A stretch of 64,000 nt of DNA from Candidatus Vicinibacter proximus (GTDB lineage: Bacteria; Bacteroidota; Bacteroidia; Chitinophagales; Saprospiraceae), in contig JADJOE010000001.1 in assembly GCA_016713905.1 (NCBI GenBank), positions 310,001 to 374,000 of the forward strand, written 5' to 3'. The notes beneath the pieces were generated by a model. It did not search any database, had not been told where the DNA came from, and saw only the letters and a list, made by a program, of their open reading frames with translations. Both the position numbers and the translations under genes were made by a program. How positions within the stretch are numbered: the stretch's first letter is position 1; every line of letters begins with the position of its first letter. This document shows positions 8,982-16,651 of the stretch, piece after piece.

Positions 8982-9875
8982 TCATTTACTAGAAGAAACG
9001 GCTTTTGATTTTTTTATAATGGGATCGATAAAAAGACTCCCCATAATGATCATAACACCCACATAAAAGAGTCCGTTTAATTGCTTATGCTCCTGAAGAA
9101 AAACAATTGATAGTATAATTCCATATACCGTCTCCATGTTGAATGCGAGCATAACTGAAAATGCGGACAAGAATTTCATTGCTTTCAACGCCAACACGTA
9201 AGCAAAAACGGTACAAAATAAAGACAATATGAATAAATAAAACCAGTCACTGGAGGAAGGTAAAAATGTATTTTCCGGTTTAAACCAATAAAATCCAGGT
9301 AGAATAAAGCTAATAAATAACCAAACTGACAATAACTCTATCCAAGTTATGAGAATTGGATCCGCTTTGGTAATGTGCTTCTTATTATAGCTAGCAAAAA
9401 GAGCTGACAAAGCAGCTGCTAGTAAACCTACGAAAAAGCCTAATCGAAAATTATCGGGAATACTTTGGTTAATCATTAAAATGCCAGGGATAGTTAGTAA
9501 TCCTATAAGAGCGTCTTTCCACATAATTGCTTTTCTACTTGTCCAAGCTTCAAAAAAGGCAGTCAGGACAGGAATTGTTGCCAAACAAATCATAGCGACT
9601 GAGGCGTTTGCAAGCTTTATGGATCCATAAAAGCAAATCCAATGCAAGGCAACTAAAATTCCAATTCTTCCAAAAATTATAAAATTACCTTTATTAAACT
9701 GACGAAAAGCCCCATTATAAAGCATATACGGAATGAGAAGAAGCCATGTTAGTAATGCACGCCACCAAACTAATGTGATAGCTGGAAGTTCAATTAATTG
9801 TCCTAAAATACCTGTAAATCCAAATAGAAAAACGGCAAAATGAACATAGAAATAAGATTTTTTTTCAGACACCAT
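8982..9875 (-). CDS. EamA/DMT family transporter
   Basis: The 297-residue protein is an integral membrane protein with about ten hydrophobic segments arranged as two five-helix EamA halves, the second starting near GFFVGLLAAALSALFASYNK. The drug/metabolite transporter superfamily includes exporters of amino acids, nucleosides and other metabolites; nothing here identifies the substrate. Typical features are the small-residue-rich helix LANASVAMICLATIPVLTAF and the final helix followed by a short lysine-rich tail. It is divergent from the peroxiredoxin operon and convergent with the acyl-CoA dehydrogenase gene. Confidence 0.85.
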   Translation of the reverse strand: MVSEKKSYFYVHFAVFLFGFTGILGQLIELPAITLVWWRALLTWLLLIPYMLYNGAFRQFNKGNFIIFGRIGILVALHWICFYGSIKLANASVAMICLATIPVLTAFFEAWTSRKAIMWKDALIGLLTIPGILMINQSIPDNFRLGFFVGLLAAALSALFASYNKKHITKADPILITWIELLSVWLFISFILPGFYWFKPENTFLPSSSDWFYLFILSLFCTVFAYVLALKAMKFLSAFSVMLAFNMETVYGIILSIVFLQEHKQLNGLFYVGVMIIMGSLFIDPIIKKSKAVSSSK

Positions 9876-9974
9876 AAATAGCTCTTCGCTAGAATTTTAT
9901 TGATATGAGGAAACCAAAGGCGTATTAGACTAAATAAAATTAACTCCTCTTAGCTTAAATATGAGGCAAATATC

Positions 9975-9982
9975 TATTTTTG
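9975..9982 (+). promoter_or_regulatory. Bacteroidota -7 promoter box for the peroxiredoxin-clpS-aat operon
   Basis: TATTTTTG matches TAnnTTTG exactly and ends 21 bp before the ATG of the peroxiredoxin. No clear -33 TTTG is seen at the usual distance. A purine-rich GAAGGGG just before the ATG is one of the few Shine-Dalgarno-like sequences in the window. Confidence 0.55.
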
Positions 9983-10003
9983 CGTGCTTTAATTTGAAGG
10001 GGA

Positions 10004-10477
10004 ATGAAAATTTTAAATATTGGTGATAAAGCACCTGGATTTACAGTTGTTTCAACAGACAAACAAATGGTAAGTCTTTCTGATTTTGCAGGTAAAAACG
10101 TTTTACTACTGTTTTTTCCTTTTGCTTTTACAGGAACATGTACCAAGGAGCTATGCATGATAAAAGATGATATTGCAAGATATACAACCGTCAATGCTCA
10201 AGTAGTTGCTATATCAGTGGACAGTCCACATTGTCTCAAAAAATATAAAGAAGAATTACAGTTACCATTTATAGTGCTTTCTGATTTTAACAAATCAATT
10301 TCGAATTCCTATGGCTGCTTGTATGAGGAGTTCTTTCTAGGTCTTAAAGGGGTATCTAAGCGATCGGCTTTTGTTATAGACAGTGAGGGAGTAATAAAGT
10401 ATGAAGAAATTTTGGAAAATGCAGGAGATATTCCTAATTTCGAACTTATAAATCAAACCTTAGCTTCATTAAATTAA
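10004..10477 (+). CDS. Peroxiredoxin (AhpC/TSA, AhpE-like)
   Basis: This 157-residue thiol peroxidase reduces hydrogen peroxide or organic hydroperoxides in the cytoplasm. The thioredoxin-like fold carries the peroxidatic site in FPFAFTGTCTKELC, with C46 as the likely peroxidatic cysteine in the AhpE position and C51 five residues later; further cysteines occur at SPHCLKK and YGCLYEE. It has no signal peptide. It heads a tight three-gene run with clpS (5 bp gap) and aat (5 bp gap). With bshA nearby, bacillithiol is a possible reductant, but that is inference. Confidence 0.9.
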   Translation: MKILNIGDKAPGFTVVSTDKQMVSLSDFAGKNVLLLFFPFAFTGTCTKELCMIKDDIARYTTVNAQVVAISVDSPHCLKKYKEELQLPFIVLSDFNKSISNSYGCLYEEFFLGLKGVSKRSAFVIDSEGVIKYEEILENAGDIPNFELINQTLASLN

Positions 10478-10482
10478 TTTAT

Positions 10483-10785
10483 ATGATCAATTCTACTCCA
10501 GAAATATGGAAGGATCTTGATGAAGAAGTTCTAATTGAAGATCACGCAGGGGAAGTATCAGAAATCATTGTATATAATGATGACGTGAACACATTCGATT
10601 GGGTTATAGAATGCTTTGTCGATGTATGTAAACATACTTTTGAGCAGGCAGAGCAACTTTCATTGATGGTTCATTTTAATGGGAAAGCAAGTGTTAAAAG
10701 AGGGGCTTTTGACACGCTTAGACCTATGAAAGAATGTTTGTGCGAACGAGGTTTGTCAGCAGTGATAGAAAAAATTAAAGTTTAA
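10483..10785 (+). CDS. clpS: ATP-dependent Clp protease adaptor ClpS
   Basis: ClpS recognises proteins with destabilising N-terminal residues (Leu, Phe, Tyr, Trp) and hands them to a Clp ATPase-protease. The 100-residue protein has a short variable N-terminus, then the conserved core VYNDDVNTFDWVIECF, the helix EQAEQLSLMVHFNGKA and the C-terminal block ECLCERGLSAVIEKI. It is directly followed by aat, whose product adds Leu or Phe to N-termini. The two genes together encode the tagging and recognition steps of the bacterial N-degron pathway. The ATPase partner is not in this window. Confidence 0.95.
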   Translation: MINSTPEIWKDLDEEVLIEDHAGEVSEIIVYNDDVNTFDWVIECFVDVCKHTFEQAEQLSLMVHFNGKASVKRGAFDTLRPMKECLCERGLSAVIEKIKV

Positions 10786-10790
10786 GCTCA

Positions 10791-11498
10791 ATGCCGGTTT
10801 TCAAAATACCGGACAATAAAATTATTTTTCCACACCCTACTTTCGCTAATAGAGATGGCTTACTTGGAATAGGTGGTGATCTAAGTGAGCAGAGATTAAT
10901 TTTAGCATATCAGAATGGAATTTTTCCCTGGAATAATGAAGGAGAACCCATCTCTTGGTATTGCCCTGTCCCGAGGCTAGTTCTTTACCCTTCAGAAATT
11001 AAAATAAGTAAAAGCATGGAGGTTTTATTGAGGCGTAATAAATTTCAATTTACTGTAGACCAAAATTTTAAAGAAGTAATTGCTTTATGTGGGCAAGTCA
11101 ACAGAAACGGACAAAATGGAACCTGGATTTATGAGGAACTGGAAAAATCATTTTTGTCATTACACCTAGCAGGGTTTGCACATTCTATTGAAGTATGGAA
11201 AGAGGATAATTTGGTAGGAGGATTATATGGCCTTGCTCTGGGAAAAATGTTTTGTGGTGAGTCAATGTTTTCTTTGGTCTCTGATGCATCCAAGTTTGCA
11301 CTTATAGTTTTATGTAAGATATTAAAAGAGAATTCTTTTGAGTTAATAGATTGTCAGCAGGATACTAATCATTTGAGGTCAATGGGCGCAGACTTGATGG
11401 AGGCGGAGGAATTCTTTTCATTTTTAGAGAACAATAAATTACATCCTCAAATCAAAGAATTTTGGAAAAAATATGACCAAAAACAAACACTTAATTAG
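10791..11498 (+). CDS. aat: Leucyl/phenylalanyl-tRNA-protein transferase
   Basis: Aat transfers Leu or Phe from aminoacyl-tRNA to the N-terminal Arg or Lys of proteins, making them ClpS substrates. The 235-residue protein contains the family motifs FANRDGLLGIGGDLS, AYQNGIFPWNNEGEPISWY, NGTWIYEEL, GGLYGLALGKMFCGESMFS, DASKFALIVL and IDCQQDTNHLRSMGA in the expected order. It lies 5 bp after clpS and ends the operon. A 331-bp gap to the convergent tlpA-like gene follows, with an inverted repeat but no clear U-tract terminator. Confidence 0.95.
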   Translation: MPVFKIPDNKIIFPHPTFANRDGLLGIGGDLSEQRLILAYQNGIFPWNNEGEPISWYCPVPRLVLYPSEIKISKSMEVLLRRNKFQFTVDQNFKEVIALCGQVNRNGQNGTWIYEELEKSFLSLHLAGFAHSIEVWKEDNLVGGLYGLALGKMFCGESMFSLVSDASKFALIVLCKILKENSFELIDCQQDTNHLRSMGADLMEAEEFFSFLENNKLHPQIKEFWKKYDQKQTLN

Positions 11499-11829
11499 TT
11501 TTGGCAAAAGGACACAACATTAAACCTACCTGTTTAGGTTATCCATTTACTGTTACCTAAAATTTCAAAATATTCAACATCTTTTTAAGGATACTTATTA
11601 ATTCTGCAAAGTTCTTTAAGTATGTTTGAGAGGGCTTTTAAAATAAACAATTAACCTAAACAGTTGTAGATCTCTCCTTGTCAAATTAAGTTTACCAAAT
11701 GAGATCGACAATACAAGTAAAATATTTCAAAAAAGGTAAATAGAAATATTTTATCTAGAATTTTACACAAACAATATTAAGACTTCTTCTTTATGAATGC
11801 AAAGTAGATATTTACTTGAGTGCAAACTT
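11499..11829. other. Intergenic region between convergent aat and tlpA-like genes
   Basis: This is 331 bp of AT-rich DNA with no supportable coding region. It contains two copies of a 12-bp sequence in opposite orientation (CTGTTTAGGTTA at 11530-11541 and TAACCTAAACAG at 11652-11663). The first copy overlaps a small hairpin AACCTA/TAGGTT. No run of T follows, so it is not a standard terminator. Confidence 0.5.
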
Positions 11830-12318
11830 TTATAAAAATGACAGTAGCTTCTTTTCTAATTCATGTTCATCACCAGGTGTGTATCCGGAATGAGTATAAA
11901 GGATTTGACCATTAGCATCAATTACAAAAGTCTGTGGAATTGATTGAAAGCCTAATTTTTTTAGACTGTCCTTATTCACATCTGAAAGAATAGTGTAACT
12001 CCAGCTTTTTTGTTGGACCATTGGCTTTACTTTATTAACTTGTTGAATATCATCAATAGTAACAGCAATTACCTCAATTCCCTTTTTTTGCCATTCTGAA
12101 TAATGACTACTCATGGCATCCAGCTCTTTTTTACATGGAGAACACCAAGTAGCCCAAAAGCTGACCACAGTGAGTTTATTTTTAGAGAATTTTTGATTTA
12201 ATTCAAATGCCTTTCCATCAAGAGTTTTTAAACTTAAAGTCGGAAACTTGCTATGAACAGGTGTGAAAGAGAATAAAACTGATGAAAATATTAAAGAAAA
12301 AAGAACAAGATTTTTCAT
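11830..12318 (-). CDS. TlpA-like periplasmic thioredoxin-fold protein
   Basis: The 162-residue protein has a cleavable signal peptide (about residues 1-23) and a TlpA/ResA-type redoxin domain with the active site WATWCSPC, C59 and C62, followed by KKELDAM. The conserved cis-proline context is IPQTFVIDANGQILY. TlpA-like proteins reduce disulfides in exported proteins, for example during cytochrome c maturation. It is divergent from the DUF6029-Omp28 operon, and Omp28 also carries a CxxC motif, so the three genes may share a role in envelope thiol chemistry; that link is inference. Confidence 0.9.
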   Translation of the reverse strand: MKNLVLFSLIFSSVLFSFTPVHSKFPTLSLKTLDGKAFELNQKFSKNKLTVVSFWATWCSPCKKELDAMSSHYSEWQKKGIEVIAVTIDDIQQVNKVKPMVQQKSWSYTILSDVNKDSLKKLGFQSIPQTFVIDANGQILYTHSGYTPGDEHELEKKLLSFL

Positions 12319-12338
12319 GAAGCACTAAGTTTTTTATT

Positions 12339-12346
12339 CAAACGTA
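12339..12346 (-). promoter_or_regulatory. -7 promoter box for the tlpA-like gene
   Basis: On the minus strand this reads TACGTTTG, an exact TAnnTTTG match whose downstream end lies 20 bp before the ATG. The -33 element is not evident. Confidence 0.45.
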
Positions 12347-12397
12347 AAATTCAATTAAAATTTCCATTAATTTGGGGCTTCTAAAAAATTTTAACGA

Positions 12398-14035
12398 ATG
12401 ATTAACCTATTCAGAAAACTGTTCATAACCAAGCTATTAGTATTTGTTTTTTGGACTGTTGGCGCACAAGAGTCACTATTAATTAGTGGCGGTTTTCAGA
12501 CGAACGGTAATTTATTCTTGAGAGATAGTGCAATTGGGGCTGCTGGAATTCCTCAATATGATTATCAGCTTTTTGGAGCAGAGTCTTGGTTGGACTTGAA
12601 TATGTCTTATAATGGGTTTAATGGGGGAATAAGATTTGATCTTTTCAATAATTCAAATCTACTAAATCCACTTAGTTCATATACAGCGCAAGGAATTGGA
12701 AGATGGTTCATCAATAAAGAAATTGACCGATTAGATTTAACAGTAGGTTACTTATATGACCAAATTGGTTCAGGGATTATTTACAGAGCGTACGAAGAAA
12801 GGGCACAATTATTAGATAACGCACTTTTAGGGGTTTCAGCTAAATATAGAGTGGGAGAACAGTGGAATGTAAAAGCGTTCACCGGTAAACAAAAGAATTT
12901 ATTTACCACATATAATTCAATTATCAAAGGAATTTCAATAAATGGCTTTTATCAGCCCAATGATTCTTCGATTTGGTCAATAGCACCAGGGGCAGGTTTT
13001 GTAAACAGAACTTATGGGGACGCTATAGTAACAGACCTCACGAACATTTCTGCAGGGTATTTAGTTAAGGATCAGTTTATTCCAAACTATAATACCAATG
13101 CATTTACCTTATTTAATACCTTCCATATTAAGGAATTTAGTTGGTATGCGGAAGCTGCATTTAAACCAGATGATGTTTTTTATGATCCAAACGCAGTACG
13201 AGCTTTACCTAAGGGAGAGTCCAGTATAGGTAAATTTGTGAAACGTAAAGGATCAGTATATTATACAAGCCTTGGTTATGCTGCACATAATTTGGGCATT
13301 ACCATTGAAGGGAAAAGAACGGATGGTTTTGATTTTCGTGCGGAGCCGCAGTTAAGTTTGAATCGCGGATTGGTTTCATATATTCCTCCGATGGCCAGAA
13401 TTAATACTTATCGATTAACGGCTTATTATTTTCCCGCCACACAATTTCTAAACGAAATGGCTTATCAGGTTGATCTCAAGTATGGCCTGGGAAAACATTG
13501 GAACTTTTCTGTCAATTTTTCAGACATTCGAGATCTAGATTTTAAAAGAGAATTTTATAAGGAAATCAATGCGGAGGTAGTTTTTAAAATGGAAGAAAAA
13601 TATCAGATATTAGCCGGGATTCAACATCAGAGGATGGATATAGAATTGTATTTTGGGAAGGGAGGAGAAGAAGATGTAAGGACCATTACCCCATATTTGG
13701 AACTTTTATATTACATCAACGAAAAAACTTCATTAAGAATTGAATCCCAGTATATGCATAACAAACATGATATTGGTTCTTGGGTATATGGATTAGTTGA
13801 ATTAGGTATTTCTCCACACTGGATCTTCGAATTGTCTGATATGTATAACACCTATTCCCCGAAAGGAAACAAAGCTCTTCATTACCCTACAGCCGGGATG
13901 GTTTTTAACTATGGAAATAACAGATTTGGACTGAGATACGTTAAACAGATTCAAGGAATTGTATGTTCTGGTGGTATCTGTAGGTTGGAACCTGCATTTA
14001 GTGGTTTTAGGGCATCAATTACTTCAACGTTTTAA
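12398..14035 (+). CDS. DUF6029-type outer-membrane beta-barrel protein
   Basis: The 545-residue protein starts with a signal peptide ending near FWTVGAQ. The rest is rich in alternating aromatic/hydrophobic strands with glycine turns (for example YNGFNGGIRFDLF and LDLTVGYLYDQIGSG), and it ends in FSGFRASITSTF, with a terminal phenylalanine typical of outer-membrane barrels. The N-terminal part resembles the Bacteroidota family DUF6029; I rely on memory for that name. Its molecular function is unknown. The Omp28 lipoprotein gene follows after 10 bp, so they form an operon, and the gene pair diverges from the TlpA-like gene. Confidence 0.75.
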   Translation: MINLFRKLFITKLLVFVFWTVGAQESLLISGGFQTNGNLFLRDSAIGAAGIPQYDYQLFGAESWLDLNMSYNGFNGGIRFDLFNNSNLLNPLSSYTAQGIGRWFINKEIDRLDLTVGYLYDQIGSGIIYRAYEERAQLLDNALLGVSAKYRVGEQWNVKAFTGKQKNLFTTYNSIIKGISINGFYQPNDSSIWSIAPGAGFVNRTYGDAIVTDLTNISAGYLVKDQFIPNYNTNAFTLFNTFHIKEFSWYAEAAFKPDDVFYDPNAVRALPKGESSIGKFVKRKGSVYYTSLGYAAHNLGITIEGKRTDGFDFRAEPQLSLNRGLVSYIPPMARINTYRLTAYYFPATQFLNEMAYQVDLKYGLGKHWNFSVNFSDIRDLDFKREFYKEINAEVVFKMEEKYQILAGIQHQRMDIELYFGKGGEEDVRTITPYLELLYYINEKTSLRIESQYMHNKHDIGSWVYGLVELGISPHWIFELSDMYNTYSPKGNKALHYPTAGMVFNYGNNRFGLRYVKQIQGIVCSGGICRLEPAFSGFRASITSTF

Positions 14036-14045
14036 TTTACAATTT

Positions 14046-14891
14046 ATGAAAAAGATTTATGCTTTAGGATTTTGTTTGATCAATATCTGTACACTATTAT
14101 TGTTAGAATCATGTGCGGATTGGGAACAACCAATCCAATTGCCTACAAGTGGTGGAATTAAGTCTTCAAGGGTTTTATTGGTGGAAGAATTTACAGGAGC
14201 TTCATGTCCGAATTGCCCTTCAGGTACGGCTGAACTCAATGGGATAATAGATAAATATCCTGACAATATTGTTGCAGTTGGAATTCATTCCAATTTTTTA
14301 GGAGCGCCAGCTACACTTGGAGAAGTCGATTTAAGAACTCCAGAGGCACAAGCTATAGAGACATTTCTTGGTGCTTGGCTTGGAAAACCAGAAGCTGCGT
14401 TTAACAGAAGGAAATTTAATAACCAAAATGGAATTAGAATAGGTAAGCCTGACACTTGGATCACTTTTGTAGAACAAGAGTTGAAAGAAATAAATGAAGC
14501 TGAACTTAAGATTAGCAATAGGTATGACTCAACAACTCGAGAATTAGAAATTACCTTAACCGCCACAGCATTGCGCACCATTTCCAAACCAATCTATATT
14601 CATGCATTGATAACTGAATCTGAAATTTCAGCTTCTCAGAAAAATCAAACTGGAGTATTAAAGGATTATGTGCACGAGCATGTGTTGCGCAAGCTACTCA
14701 CCCCAGTTGCGGGAGATTTATTGATAAATTCACTAGAAGAAGGTAAGAGTGAAAGTAAAATATTCAAATACACCCTACCTGCAGAAAACAAATTATGGGT
14801 TGCAGAACATTGCTCCACGGTTGGATATTTAAGTTATTCCGAGCAGGAAAAGTATGTGATTCAGGCCGCAGAAAGTAAAATAAAATTATGA
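14046..14891 (+). CDS. Omp28-related outer-membrane lipoprotein
   Basis: The 281-residue product starts with MKKIYALGF and a lipoprotein signal ending LLLESC, which predicts lipid attachment and outer-membrane location. After the signal comes VLLVEEFTGASCPNCPSG, the thioredoxin-like CxxC entry motif of the Omp28 family, then VAVGIHSNFL and an all-beta C-terminal part. Omp28 was first described in Porphyromonas gingivalis as a surface protein; its enzymatic role is not established. I chose ATG 14046 because the frame upstream of it overlaps the end of the DUF6029 gene and lacks a signal peptide. The CxxC motif is consistent with a thiol function alongside the divergent TlpA protein. Confidence 0.85.
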   Translation: MKKIYALGFCLINICTLLLLESCADWEQPIQLPTSGGIKSSRVLLVEEFTGASCPNCPSGTAELNGIIDKYPDNIVAVGIHSNFLGAPATLGEVDLRTPEAQAIETFLGAWLGKPEAAFNRRKFNNQNGIRIGKPDTWITFVEQELKEINEAELKISNRYDSTTRELEITLTATALRTISKPIYIHALITESEISASQKNQTGVLKDYVHEHVLRKLLTPVAGDLLINSLEEGKSESKIFKYTLPAENKLWVAEHCSTVGYLSYSEQEKYVIQAAESKIKL

Positions 14892-14903
14892 GGTTTTAAA
14901 AGT

Positions 14904-15806
14904 TTATAAAAGTGCAGCTCCAATTACACCCGCACTATCACCAAGTTTTGGTTTTGCAAAAATGGTTTTGAGGTCATTATTGAAGAGATGTTTTTTAACT
15001 TCCGGTTTACCCTTTTCATAAAGCACATCAAGATTACCTAAACCACCACCAAATACTATAATGTCCGGATCAATTATGTTAATAATTACAGCTATCGCTT
15101 TACCAAAATAATGAATTAATCTATCTATGGTTTGAACTGCATAGTCATCGCCAGATTGGTACAAGCTATAAATATCTTTCATGGACTTTTTTTCACCGCT
15201 GATTTTTGTAAAATACTTTTCAGTCCAGGGTCCGGCAAGAAATGTTTCTACACATCCCCTTCTACCGCAGTAACACATTTCACCTGATTCATCTAGACAA
15301 TTATGTCCCCATTCGCCACTGATTCCATGTTTTCCATTTAGAACTTTACCATGAACCACAATTCCTCCTCCTACACCAGTGCCCATAATCACACCAAAAA
15401 CAGATTCAGGATTTATTACATAGTCCGGGACAACCCCAAGATGTGTTTCTGCCATCGCGAAACAGTTTGCATCATTAGCCATTCTGACTTCGATACCTAA
15501 AAGTTTTTCTAAGTCTTTTTTCATGGGTTTCCCAATAATACATTGGGTGTTACTGTTTTTTATCAGTTGGGTATCTGTATCAATTATACCAGGAGTGCCT
15601 ACCCCTATTCTAATAGGTTTTTTGCCCGTTTGTTCTCTTAACATATCTACCAATTTTTTAAACTGATTTAAGACATGTTCATAACCTCCTTCTTGTTCAG
15701 TAGGAACTCTAAGGCGACTGATAATATTAAAATTAGGTTTTGATTGCAATACTACACCCTCAATCTTGGTTCCACCCATATCAATACCCCAACAAAGATC
15801 CGACAT
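14904..15806 (-). CDS. ROK family sugar kinase
   Basis: This 300-residue kinase has the ROK phosphate motif GIDMGGTKIEGVV at the N-terminus, the catalytic NDAN in MANDANCFAMAE, GTGVGGGIVVHG, and the ROK zinc site GHNCLDESGEMCYCGRRGC followed by VETF. ROK proteins with an intact N-terminus and no winged helix phosphorylate glucose, fructose, N-acetylmannosamine or N-acetylglucosamine; the exact sugar cannot be told. I place the start at ATG 15806; the 11 codons before it, from a TTG at 15839, are not family-like. It converges on the Omp28 gene with a 12-bp gap. Confidence 0.9.
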   Translation of the reverse strand: MSDLCWGIDMGGTKIEGVVLQSKPNFNIISRLRVPTEQEGGYEHVLNQFKKLVDMLREQTGKKPIRIGVGTPGIIDTDTQLIKNSNTQCIIGKPMKKDLEKLLGIEVRMANDANCFAMAETHLGVVPDYVINPESVFGVIMGTGVGGGIVVHGKVLNGKHGISGEWGHNCLDESGEMCYCGRRGCVETFLAGPWTEKYFTKISGEKKSMKDIYSLYQSGDDYAVQTIDRLIHYFGKAIAVIINIIDPDIIVFGGGLGNLDVLYEKGKPEVKKHLFNNDLKTIFAKPKLGDSAGVIGAALL

Positions 15807-15925
15807 AAATTTTTTGTTAAGGTAAGGCAGTTCTAACAAAATCTCATGATGAAATAAATTTTATTTAATTAAATTCTTGAGTTTAAGGGATTTAATTTAA
15901 TGAAATAAATTTATGAAATCTAAAA

Positions 15926-16555
15926 TTACTTTTTTCTGAAATCGCCTCTTTTCCAAGCTTTGAAAAATTCTATCCAAGCCATAGGATTTAAAATTTGCAT
16001 GGGCTTAAATTGACCAGCGTAGTAATATTTTTGTGCATTTTGAGAAAGGTATAAGCTGGAAGTTTCACGACCATCAGCGGGTGTGATTTCCATTAATCTT
16101 CTAATTTTATCCTGAGCTAAGTTTGCTGCAGCAATATCTTCCATGCTTTTAGATATATCCATTGCAAGAAACTCTTGGCGGAAAAACTCCCTGTCCGGCC
16201 ATGGATAAACAACAGTTTGTGGCAGAAATATAGTATCTCTGGTCATAATTTGAAAAATAGTATAATGGTCTTTATGAAGACTGTCTGGAACGGTAAAATA
16301 TGCCGGTTTAAATCCAATATAATTGAATACCAGGGTATCCCCATTTTCTACAGCAAGGGAGAAGAAACCCTTTACATCTGAATAAACTCCCCTGCTGGTG
16401 TTTAAAATACTAATTTCAGCAAAGGGCAATGGTTTTGGTTCTCCATCAGAATCAGTCATGACCATACCAGATAATTGGACAAGTCTATAATTTTGGGTAA
16501 ACACATAATTAGGCCACCAAAAAAGAAAAGCAATAAATAAAACAAAAACTCTCAT
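15926..16555 (-). CDS. Exported protein with carboxypeptidase-like regulatory domain
   Basis: The 209-residue protein has a signal peptide (about residues 1-20, ending YVFTQ) and a carboxypeptidase D regulatory-like beta sandwich: VQLSGMVMTD, PFAEISILNTSRGVYSDVKG, FFSLAVENGDTLVFNYIGFK. The C-terminal half is charged, without known motifs. In this phylum the domain is common at the N-terminus of TonB-dependent receptors and on small standalone exported proteins; no receptor barrel follows here. It is probably periplasmic or surface-exposed, and its function is unknown. It diverges from the PhoD-like gene with 96 bp between. Confidence 0.75.
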   Translation of the reverse strand: MRVFVLFIAFLFWWPNYVFTQNYRLVQLSGMVMTDSDGEPKPLPFAEISILNTSRGVYSDVKGFFSLAVENGDTLVFNYIGFKPAYFTVPDSLHKDHYTIFQIMTRDTIFLPQTVVYPWPDREFFRQEFLAMDISKSMEDIAAANLAQDKIRRLMEITPADGRETSSLYLSQNAQKYYYAGQFKPMQILNPMAWIEFFKAWKRGDFRKK

Positions 16556-16651
16556 TTTCCTGAAGATAACGTAAAGATAAAACAGATATTCTATTGGGCA
16601 TCAGTGACTATCTACTAGAGTCGTATATTTACCTTTTAATAAGATAGCCAA

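Noticed and set aside
13959..14045. Extended N-terminus for the Omp28 gene, starting inside the DUF6029 gene
   Set aside because: The extension lacks a signal peptide and overlaps conserved barrel strands; ATG 14046 gives a proper lipoprotein signal.
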